DNA of 13,324 nt from Gemmatimonadota bacterium (GTDB lineage Bacteria > Gemmatimonadota > Gemmatimonadetes > Gemmatimonadales > GWC2-71-9): NCBI GenBank assembly GCA_029884275.1, contig JAOUIC010000010.1, positions 1 through 13,324 of the forward strand, in the 5' to 3' direction. Below, in pieces: positions 7,050-13,011 of the stretch; within the stretch, counting starts at the first letter, position 1, and every line of letters starts with the position of its first letter. The notes beneath the pieces are model-generated. The model was not told the DNA's origin and did no database searches. It saw nothing but the letters and a program-made list of their open reading frames with translations. The position numbers and the translations under genes are program-made.

Positions 7050-7409
7050 ACTAGCCTCCATCTGCGGGGATGTGAAAAAGGAGAGGAGTTCTCGCCACAT
7101 CGACATGGTTCAGTCCACGACCGTGGGGGAACTGCATTGGTGGCCGGCCCCTACGCAAGGCGTCGTATGGACGGCCGGATCCCCTTCGCATACGCCGGGG
7201 TGCGTCGGGAGTCGAGAAGATGTCCGGAGGATTGGAGGCTGTCAAGATCAACCGGTTTGGCTTTGAGGACACCTCGGGCCCCGGTCTGTCCCGCATGGGG
7301 GACGGTCCAATTTGCCCCGCTCCCGCTAACCCGCTGTCCAGTCATGACCTACAGCAATGGCATGGCTCTCGCCTCTATCGCCGTCATCCCCATGCTTGTG
7401 AGGCAATCA
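7050..7409. other. Divergent regulatory region between fae and the His-rich gene
   Basis: This 360-base stretch has no credible gene. It contains the fae ribosome site, a dyad in the fae leader (7108-7132) and a candidate fae promoter (7217-7245). For the plus-strand gene I see only a TTGAGG at 7263-7268 with no good -10 at the right spacing. Short open frames here are GC-rich chance frames without family resemblance. Confidence 0.6.
7217..7245 (-). promoter_or_regulatory. Candidate sigma-70-like promoter for fae
   Basis: On the minus strand a perfect TTGACA (7240-7245) is followed after exactly 17 bases by CATCTT (7217-7222), which matches three of six -10 positions. Transcription would begin near 7210, giving a leader of about 160 bases. 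The -35 is perfect in a GC-rich background; the -10 is weak, so the call is tentative. Confidence 0.4.
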
Positions 7410-7769
7410 ATGCGAACGATTCCCTTGGTTGTCGCCCTGGTCACCGCGGTCCCGTCCGCATCGGCGTCACAGGTCGTGTTCGCCGACATCCACATCGGGA
7501 GCGGTCCGGTTCAGGGCCGTGTCGTCATCGGGCACCCAGGCCACTACCACGCCGCGCCTGTCGTCGTCAGCCGCCACCACACCCATCGCCACGTCTGCCG
7601 GCCCGTCGCGGTCCGGTATGGATTGCATACCCGCGGCCATAATCATCACCGCGCCACGCTGTGGTTCCATCCAGCGTCAGCGCGGTATTACGACCATCGT
7701 CATCCGGATTCCCACGGGCTACACCGGGTGAGCGTCTGGGAGGATGGGGGGCGGTACTGGCGCAACTAG
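7410..7769 (+). CDS. Small histidine-rich secreted protein, function unknown
   Basis: A 119-residue protein. Seen: a short signal peptide (MRTIPLVVALVTAVPSASA, cleavage after about residue 19), then a mature part with 17 histidines in total, clustered as GHPGHYH (41-47), RHHTHRH (55-61), GHNHH (76-80) and DHRHPDSHGLH (95-105). It ends with YYDHRHP and WEDGGRYWRN, and holds one cysteine (Cys63). The composition suggests binding of zinc, copper or nickel in the periplasm or at the surface; this is inference. I recognise no named family. GAGG at 7400-7403 lies six bases before ATG 7410 and supports this start over an in-frame ATG at 7392. It is monocistronic, divergent from fae, and followed by a terminator. 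Confidence 0.75.
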   Translation: MRTIPLVVALVTAVPSASASQVVFADIHIGSGPVQGRVVIGHPGHYHAAPVVVSRHHTHRHVCRPVAVRYGLHTRGHNHHRATLWFHPASARYYDHRHPDSHGLHRVSVWEDGGRYWRN

Positions 7770-7785
7770 CGGGTTCATCTGAATG

Positions 7786-7826
7786 GGGTGAGTCCTGTCC
7801 TCACACGGCCTCTTACAGGCTCACCC
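7786..7826 (+). other. Hairpin in the 3' region of the His-rich gene
   Basis: GGGTGAG (7786-7792), a bulged T and CCTGT (7794-7798) pair with ACAGG (7815-7819) and CTCACCC (7820-7826), giving 12 base pairs with one bulge and a 16-base loop. No U-run follows, so it is not itself a terminator. A second weaker hairpin follows at 7835-7857 (GGCTCC/GGAGCC core). Confidence 0.55.
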
Positions 7827-7858
7827 AGCAGGCACCGGGCTCCCCGCCCGGAGCCGGC

Positions 7859-7886
7859 AACCCCGCCTCAAGCGGGGTTGTTTTTT
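7859..7886 (+). terminator. Rho-independent terminator of the His-rich gene
   Basis: A perfect 8-bp stem AACCCCGC / GCGGGGTT (7859-7866 and 7872-7879) with loop CTCAA is followed by G and six T. The T-run lies on the plus-strand side, so it terminates the rightward transcript about 90 bases after the His-rich stop. The convergent usher gene ends at 7901 and may use the same stem without a U-run. Confidence 0.85.
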
Positions 7887-7900
7887 GTCGGCGGGCGGGC

Positions 7901-10471
7901 CTATCGGATCACGATTTCGAGGCCGGAGAGGCTTTCCCCGTCCTCGTCCGCGTGGATCGTGAACCCGATCGGATCGGAGGCCGCCTCGAGGAAGGCCAGG
8001 CACTGGGTCTCGACCGAGAGGGTCCATTCGCCTGGCCGGATGCCAATGGCGTAGAACGATCCATCCGAGAAGGTGGACAGGGTGCGCACTTCGCCGGTGG
8101 CCTTGTGAGTGGCCGTCAGCACGACGCCAGCCGTGACCCCCGCGCGAGGGCTCTGGCTGCCGCCGGCCCAGACGACCCGGCCCTCGATCACGCCGCCGGG
8201 CACGATGGGGATGTCCAGTCGCCGGTACCGATTGGGCGAGAGCTCGACCGCCGCCATCGGGATCGACGGGACCCACAGCGGGGAGGGCAGGGTGGCGCTG
8301 TCCACATGCACCGGCGTGGGTTCGAACGGCACCAGGTCCCAGAAACGGTAGCGTCCCTTGGAGTCGCTCACGCCGAACCCCCGTCCGATGATCACGCGGG
8401 CGCCGGGAATGAGTGGCTCACCTTCCTGAAACTCCCCGTCGGCGTTCTGGTCGAGGAAGACCCGGCCGGTCAGCCCGCCGCGCTGCCTGGCCGGCGTCCC
8501 CGAGAAGTCCATCCCGCTCCGCCCCGGGTTGTAGATCGCCGATCCCGAGATGTACTCCGAGCCGGAGGCTGCCCCGTGACCCGCCGTCACCGTGGTGTAA
8601 GACCGGACGGTCGGGAGCTCGGCGGCGATGAGCATGGTGAACGTCGCCCCGCCGGTGTTGTACCAGGAGGTGCCGGCCTCCGTGCGGAGGCCGCGCAACA
8701 GCGGCATGCCCAGAAACACTGAGGCGTTCGACATCCCCGTGCCAGCCTCGAACTCGAGATTGCCCCGTGCCGTGAGGTTGCCCAGCGGTCCCGGCAGGCC
8801 CGGCCTGGGCAGCATGAAGCTGTTGATCCCGACGAAGGTCCGGTTGAACTGGGACCCGGGGTTGACCACCTGCCGTTCGAACCGGACGGACGGGATCACC
8901 CTGACCCCCGCCCACTGGGACGACACGCCGATCCGGCCGCTGTTCAGGTGGCCGGTCGCGGTCCCGACCCTGTCGAGGCTTCCCTCCAGATAGGTCGCCC
9001 CCAGACGCGGGATGGGGCGCCAGAAGCCGTAGAGGGTGAACTGGTTCTCCCGCCCGTCCGGGGTCAGGATGGGCTGAGTCGCGTCCCCGACGAACTGGTT
9101 CGCCTCGAGCAGGAGCTGGAGATCTACCGAAGGCTCGAGGCGGACGGCGCCCCGGAGCACCGCGTTCGCCACCGCCTCCGCTTCCAGCGTCAGCCGGTTG
9201 CTGATGGCGCCCGTGATCCCGACATACGGATGGGAGAGGTTGCCCACGCTGTCACGCCAGAACTGGTCGAGCCCGGCGCGGGCCGACCAGCGGTTCGAGA
9301 GGCCGTAGCGCAGATCCACGTTGGCGGTGGCCTCGCAGCGGTCGGTCCGGCAGGCGCCGGCGGAGAGGCCGTACTCGAAGGTCCGCTGCTGCAGCAGGTC
9401 GGGCCGGATCCGGTAGGCCTGGTTGAACTCGCGGATTTCGCCGAAGGGGCCGTAGGCCACGAAGTCCACCGGATTCTCGCCGTACTGGACTGGCAGGTCG
9501 AAGGAGAACTGCCCCAGGGCGTTGACCGAGTCAAAAGCGATGAGTCGGCCTCCGCGATACGCCTCGAGAGTCCAGCCGCTCCCCAGCTGCCCGGTGAAGG
9601 GGATTGAGCCGAAGAGTGAAGGCCGGACGTAGGGGCTGTTGCTCAGCGTGGCGCCGCGGACGCTGCGCCCGCGTGGGCCGGTGGAGTAGCCGTCACCGAG
9701 TGTGGTCTGGCTGAGCCATCGGCTCTCGCGCCAGACCCCGGTCCAGGAGACGTCCGCGCGCGGGCCTTCGCCCGGCGCCTGGCTCTGCAGTCCGAGCGAG
9801 AAGGCGCCGCCGAAGACGTCGAGGCCCACCGAGGTGGCGTAGGCGGATGCCTCGACGCCTGAGGTCGGTGCCAGGAGTGAGTAGTCCACCACCAGGCCGC
9901 GGATGCCCGATCGCGGCAGGTCATACCGCACCGCATGGAGTTCCGGCTCGGCACCACTGGTCATTCGGGACGCGAGCATCGCTTCTCGGCGCATGCGCCG
10001 GGCGACCGGCAGGCTGGTCGGGTCGAGCAGGGTGACCTCGAGGTCGGGCCATGACACGGCCCACTCGAGGCCGAGTGCGGCCCGGAGGGTCTGGGCCCCG
10101 ACAAAGATCTCCTGCCCGGTGGCGACCAATTGCGTCTCGCGGATCGCGGTCTTCTCGCGGCCCACCTGCAGCGTGCGTTGAACGGGGTCGAGGATGAAGC
10201 GCAGGTTGCCGGGCTGGAGCAGCCCCTCGAGCGTACCGTCGGGGAGCGGGTCGATCCTCAGTTCGGCCAGGTCGAAGAACGACCGGATCGGGATCAGCAC
10301 TTCCTCGCCCAGGCGGTAGGCCTCCACGGTGCGCTCTGCGATCCGGCCGAGCCGCAGTTCGACCAGCACCGGCTCGGCGACACTCTCCTGGGCCTGAAGC
10401 ACAAATGCCGCCGGACCCGACAGCAGCCCGGACAGCAGGAGAGTGAGCGCCGCGCGGTGCGCCGGGTTCAC
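7901..10471 (-). CDS. Usher-like outer-membrane protein with two C-terminal Ig-like domains
   Basis: An 856-residue protein expected to export and assemble DUF4402 fibre subunits across the outer membrane. Seen: a signal peptide to about residue 28 (VLQAQ), an N-terminal periplasmic region (about 30-150; EVLIPIRSFFDL and IFVGAQTLRAALGL), then a long aromatic, alternating beta-barrel part. Inside it, residues 298-350 (WTLEAYRGGRLIAFDSVNAL, VAYGPFGEIREF) resemble the usher plug/middle domain. Cys374 and Cys379 are close enough for a disulphide. From about 664 an SdrB/Cna-B-like domain (GRVFLDQNADGEFQEGEP) follows, and from about 759 a carboxypeptidase-regulatory-like domain (GVIEGRVVW, FSDGSFYAIGIRPGEWTL). 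These tails differ from the classical FimD/PapC C-terminus. The GTG start overlaps the chaperone stop (GTGA). It is last in the fibre operon. Family by pattern, not by search. Confidence 0.75.
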   Translation of the reverse strand: MNPAHRAALTLLLSGLLSGPAAFVLQAQESVAEPVLVELRLGRIAERTVEAYRLGEEVLIPIRSFFDLAELRIDPLPDGTLEGLLQPGNLRFILDPVQRTLQVGREKTAIRETQLVATGQEIFVGAQTLRAALGLEWAVSWPDLEVTLLDPTSLPVARRMRREAMLASRMTSGAEPELHAVRYDLPRSGIRGLVVDYSLLAPTSGVEASAYATSVGLDVFGGAFSLGLQSQAPGEGPRADVSWTGVWRESRWLSQTTLGDGYSTGPRGRSVRGATLSNSPYVRPSLFGSIPFTGQLGSGWTLEAYRGGRLIAFDSVNALGQFSFDLPVQYGENPVDFVAYGPFGEIREFNQAYRIRPDLLQQRTFEYGLSAGACRTDRCEATANVDLRYGLSNRWSARAGLDQFWRDSVGNLSHPYVGITGAISNRLTLEAEAVANAVLRGAVRLEPSVDLQLLLEANQFVGDATQPILTPDGRENQFTLYGFWRPIPRLGATYLEGSLDRVGTATGHLNSGRIGVSSQWAGVRVIPSVRFERQVVNPGSQFNRTFVGINSFMLPRPGLPGPLGNLTARGNLEFEAGTGMSNASVFLGMPLLRGLRTEAGTSWYNTGGATFTMLIAAELPTVRSYTTVTAGHGAASGSEYISGSAIYNPGRSGMDFSGTPARQRGGLTGRVFLDQNADGEFQEGEPLIPGARVIIGRGFGVSDSKGRYRFWDLVPFEPTPVHVDSATLPSPLWVPSIPMAAVELSPNRYRRLDIPIVPGGVIEGRVVWAGGSQSPRAGVTAGVVLTATHKATGEVRTLSTFSDGSFYAIGIRPGEWTLSVETQCLAFLEAASDPIGFTIHADEDGESLSGLEIVIR

Positions 10472-11304
10472 GGCAATCGGACCTCCACCGAGTCGCGCAA
10501 TGGCGGCGCGCGCAGCAGCAGTTCTGGGCTGATGTCGGGTCGCTCGCTCAGAAACTCGAGCCGCAACCGGTACGGCCCGGCGGGCAGGGCGGCGGTGCCC
10601 AGCGCGAAGGTCGGCTCGACTTCGTAGTAGACGGCGATCGGTTCCTCGAAGCTGGCCGCCGCCTTTCCGTCCGGTCCGAGCAGGGTGCCCTTCGCGGTGC
10701 CGATGTAGGCCGCGGTCCCCTGGCGGGTCAGTTTCGCACTCACCATCAGCGAATCACCGGCGGTCGTCGACGTGATGTCGCTGACGCCGAGCCCCGTCTT
10801 CAGGGCGCCTTTGCGGTAGGTGAGCGGGAGGATGCTCCGGATCTCGATGTTGAATCCGATGCTGATGCCGTCGCTGTCCGCCTCGCCGGCCGGTGCCGCT
10901 CCACCCTTGGCGCTGACCACCAGGCGGGCCCAGTATTCGCCATCGGGCAGGCCCTGCGGCGGCCGGGCGAGCAGGCGCACCGTCTGCCGCTGCAGCGGGG
11001 CGATCAGCATCCGCTTGGGGAAGGCCTCGATCCAGCCGGCCGCCGAAGGCATGGATGCGTCCAGCGAATCCGGCGTGAACAGGGTGAGCTGACCAACCGA
11101 ATCGGTCACCGGGTAGGCGAAGATCGACGCGATCGCGATCTCGACTGAAGTCGCCCCGGGATTGTAGAGGGTGATGGAGGTGCTGCGAGTACGGTGATCG
11201 ATGTAGATCGCATGTGGGGCGATCACCACGCCCTGCGCCCCAACAGGTTGAGCGTCGAGGGCGAACAGGGTGGCCGCGGCCGCCAGGGCGCGTCCGAGCC
11301 TCAG
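10468..11304 (-). CDS. Periplasmic PapD-like chaperone of the DUF4402 fibre operon, probable CTG start
   Basis: About 278 residues, predicted to hold fibre subunits in the periplasm and deliver them to the usher. Seen: a signal peptide (LRLGRALAAAATLFALDA..VGAQ), a first immunoglobulin-like domain starting VVIAPHAIYIDHRTRSTSI with an N-P-G turn, the chaperone-type FPKRMLIAPLQRQTVRLL and GEYWARLVVS, then a second domain ending PAGPYRLRLEF and VEVRLP. No ATG, GTG or TTG exists in frame near the expected start. The signal peptide begins exactly at a CTG (11304-11302) overlapping the preceding TGA as CTGA, so I place the start there. The stop overlaps the usher GTG by four bases. An upstream base error creating or hiding a start cannot be excluded. 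Confidence 0.78.
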   Translation of the reverse strand: MRLGRALAAAATLFALDAQPVGAQGVVIAPHAIYIDHRTRSTSITLYNPGATSVEIAIASIFAYPVTDSVGQLTLFTPDSLDASMPSAAGWIEAFPKRMLIAPLQRQTVRLLARPPQGLPDGEYWARLVVSAKGGAAPAGEADSDGISIGFNIEIRSILPLTYRKGALKTGLGVSDITSTTAGDSLMVSAKLTRQGTAAYIGTAKGTLLGPDGKAAASFEEPIAVYYEVEPTFALGTAALPAGPYRLRLEFLSERPDISPELLLRAPPLRDSVEVRLP

Positions 11305-11762
11305 AAGAACGTCGCGGTGAGTACCACCGGTGCGGTGTAGTTGCCGCTCGCCGTCGCGGCTGCCGGCGTCACCCGCCCGCCGAGGTAGATGTTCGCGTCG
11401 GCGGAGCCGGTGAACCGGTAGTTCAGCAGGCCCCCGGGGTTGAAACTGCTCGGCACGCTGCCCGGCGCCGTGCCCAACACGAACGCGTCGCCGTTGCGGA
11501 AGCTGATCGGCATCGTCCCGCCGCCCCCGACCCGATTGAGCGTCGCGGGCAGGGTGAGGCGCACCCGCGCTCTCCCCCCCGTCACGTACCGGAGATAGAA
11601 CTGACCGCTCTTCACCGGGTCGCCCGGTGCCACTGTCGCGGGCACTCCCGCGATCACGATTCCAAACGAGAGGTCCCGAACGCCCGAAACCTGCGTCTGC
11701 CCGGCGAGGGGCCGGGCCAGCAGGCAGGCTGTGAACAGCAGGAAGGTGACGCATCGAGGCAT
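11301..11762 (-). CDS. DUF4402 domain protein 2 (predicted fibre subunit)
   Basis: A 153-residue secreted protein. Seen: a signal peptide (MPRCVTFLLFTACLLARPLAG), a beta-rich body with LSFGIVIAG near the mature N-terminus, FYLRYVTGGRARVRLTLP in the middle, and a C-terminal ANIYLGGRVTPAA..GNYTAPVVLTATFF that matches the end of DUF4402 protein 1. It lacks the N-terminal ATVLAPITI strand present in protein 1, so it could be a tip or cap subunit; that is inference. I chose ATG 11762, preceded by GGGGA, over an in-frame GTG at 11786 that falls inside a hairpin arm. The stop TGA overlaps the chaperone CTG start. It is the second gene of the operon. Confidence 0.8.
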   Translation of the reverse strand: MPRCVTFLLFTACLLARPLAGQTQVSGVRDLSFGIVIAGVPATVAPGDPVKSGQFYLRYVTGGRARVRLTLPATLNRVGGGGTMPISFRNGDAFVLGTAPGSVPSSFNPGGLLNYRFTGSADANIYLGGRVTPAAATASGNYTAPVVLTATFF

Positions 11763-11781
11763 TCGGATTCCCCGGGGTGGC

Positions 11782-11830
11782 CTCACGGGTGGGATTGGTG
11801 CAAGATAGTGGCACCGTCCGCACCCGTGAG
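11782..11830 (-). other. Intercistronic hairpin between the two DUF4402 genes
   Basis: A perfect 10-bp inverted repeat, CTCACGGGTG (11782-11791 on the plus strand) and CACCCGTGAG (11821-11830), encloses a second repeat GGTGC/GCACC (11797-11801 and 11811-11815) with a nine-base loop. No U-run follows on the transcribed strand. It probably protects the upstream subunit mRNA or lowers expression of downstream genes, rather than ending transcription. Confidence 0.65.
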
Positions 11831-11854
11831 TTGCCCCGTCAGGCGTTCGCCGGC

Positions 11855-12352
11855 TTAGAAGTAGGCCGCGTTGAGAGTGACGTTGGCCTGATACAGCCCG
11901 GCGGGCTGAAGGCCGGCGGGCGACACGGTGCCGCCCACGTAGACGTACAGCGCGCCGGCGACGAAGTTAGCCGATGTGGTTCCGGCGGACGGCGTGAAGC
12001 CGGTGCAGCCGGCCTGGTTGGCGATGGTGTTGTGGCAGCCGTCCCAGCTGCCGATCGGCAGGGTGTTCGCGCCGCTCGCCAGATTGGCGGGAAGCGTGAA
12101 GGAAACGTTGACGTTCGCACCAGTGACGCCGGTCAGGTCGAACCGGCCAGCGGTGGCGCCCGAGGCAGCGGCGACACTCTTGTTGACGCCCGGGAGCACG
12201 TTGCCGAAGTCCAGCTCAGCGCCCTGCGCGATGGTGATCGGCGCCAGCACGGTGGCCTTGGCGTTGATGTTCCCCGACTGCGCTTCCGCCGAGACGGCGG
12301 TCAGGCTCATGGCGGCCGCTAGCGCGACCGCATACTTCATCGAATTGCTCAT
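11855..12352 (-). CDS. DUF4402 domain protein 1 (predicted major fibre subunit)
   Basis: A 165-residue secreted protein, first gene of the fibre operon. Seen: a clear signal peptide (MSNSMKYAVALAAAMSLTAVSAEAQ, cleavage near residue 25 or before Gln), then the DUF4402 hallmarks NINAKATVLAPITI and ELDFGNVLPG at the mature N-terminus, VNVSFTLPANL in the middle and LYVYVGGTVSPAG..GLYQANVTLNAAYF at the end. Two cysteines, in DGCHNTIANQAGC, could form a disulphide. Length and alternating beta pattern fit a small immunoglobulin-like subunit assembled by donor-strand exchange. ATG 12352 is preceded by AGGGGG about nine bases upstream. A hairpin separates it from the rest of the operon, consistent with higher expression. 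The assembly mechanism is inferred from the chaperone and usher genes downstream. Confidence 0.85.
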   Translation of the reverse strand: MSNSMKYAVALAAAMSLTAVSAEAQSGNINAKATVLAPITIAQGAELDFGNVLPGVNKSVAAASGATAGRFDLTGVTGANVNVSFTLPANLASGANTLPIGSWDGCHNTIANQAGCTGFTPSAGTTSANFVAGALYVYVGGTVSPAGLQPAGLYQANVTLNAAYF

Positions 12353-12433
12353 TGCCGTACCCCCTGTGGGTGATGTGAATGACGCCGCCGACCGTGTCAG
12401 TTCGGAAAATGGCCCTGCGGCGGGATGGGCTTT

Positions 12434-12449
12434 GGCAACCCTTGTGCCG
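12434..12449 (-). promoter_or_regulatory. Candidate sigma-54 promoter of the DUF4402 fibre operon
   Basis: The minus strand reads CGGCACAAGGGTTGCC. GGCAC (12444-12448) and TTGC (12435-12438) match the -24/-12 core with the required GG-N10-GC spacing. Transcription would start near 12423, leaving a leader of about 70 bases before the subunit gene. An imperfect dyad around AGCG-GTT-CGCT (12496-12506) about 60 bases upstream could bind an activator. The same bases read on the plus strand contain TTGGCA-N16-TTCAAT (12432-12459), a possible sigma-70 promoter for the divergent gene, so the assignment is ambiguous. Confidence 0.4.
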
Positions 12450-12568
12450 TGCGTTCAATAGCCACGAGCAACGGTAGGTAAACTCTTCAGAAATAAGCGG
12501 TTCGCTATGTTCGATTCTTAGACAGTACCAGGTGTCTTCTCCACAGTCACTGCGCGGCAGGAGTCCCT

Positions 12569-12967
12569 ATGCAAGTGACACAACAGCAACCAGTTCAGGC
12601 CCGGTCGCTACCCCCGTTCCGGGAACACATCCACGGAACCGCCGCCGGGGCGCGCCCCGGCCCCGGTCCACGGGCCCAGGTGGGAGTCGCCAGGGTGCTG
12701 CTCCTTGCCCTGGCCCTCTCGCTGCCTGCCCCCATAACGGCGCAAATCCGGACGACCGTGCAGGCTCGGGCGAGGGTGCTTGCGGTGGGCCCGAGCAGGG
12801 ACGCCATCGCGGCTGGAGTTGGCGCGGCAGCTGTCGGGCAAACCGTCGTCCGGTCGTCGCTCGCGACGATACGGGTCAGCCCCTCGTCCGCGCAGGCGGT
12901 CGTCGCCGCTGACCGGTTCCAGCGCAGGCGCCCGCTGGCAGTCAGGATCGATTTCCTGCGAAACTGA
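12569..12967 (+). CDS. Small secreted protein of unknown function, divergent from the fibre operon
   Basis: A 132-residue protein from ATG 12569, with AGGAG (12559-12563) five bases upstream, a strong site that decides this start. Seen: a polar, Pro/Arg-rich segment of about 38 residues, then a hydrophobic stretch VLLLALALSLPAPITAQ that looks like a signal peptide ending in Ala-Gln, and a mature part of about 73 residues (VQARARVLAVGP, SSLATIRVSPSSAQAVVAA, PLAVRIDFLRN) with alternating beta character and no cysteine. An in-frame GTG at 12680 would give a normal-length signal peptide but has no comparable ribosome site. I recognise no family. Position suggests, but does not prove, a link to the fibre system. 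Confidence 0.6.
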   Translation: MQVTQQQPVQARSLPPFREHIHGTAAGARPGPGPRAQVGVARVLLLALALSLPAPITAQIRTTVQARARVLAVGPSRDAIAAGVGAAAVGQTVVRSSLATIRVSPSSAQAVVAADRFQRRRPLAVRIDFLRN

Positions 12968-13011
12968 GCGGAGGCAGTGGGGCGGTGTGCGGGCCGCCCT
13001 TACATTGGAGT

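Noticed and set aside
5652..7391. The long plus-strand extension upstream of the His-rich gene in the same frame
   Set aside because: It runs antisense to mtdB and fae. Only the last 120 codons, after a ribosome site at 7400-7403, look real.
7859..7886. The strong stem as an intrinsic terminator for the leftward usher operon
   Set aside because: The T-run lies only on the plus-strand side, and the leftward transcript would have no U-run after the stem.
10468..11823. A long form of the chaperone starting well upstream
   Set aside because: The upstream part is an alternative frame of DUF4402 protein 2 and reads as arginine-rich noise. The signal peptide begins at about 11304.
11782..11830. 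The subunit intergenic hairpin as a terminator or recombination site
   Set aside because: No U-run follows on the transcribed strand, and the repeat is not found elsewhere in the window, so invertible-element function has no support.
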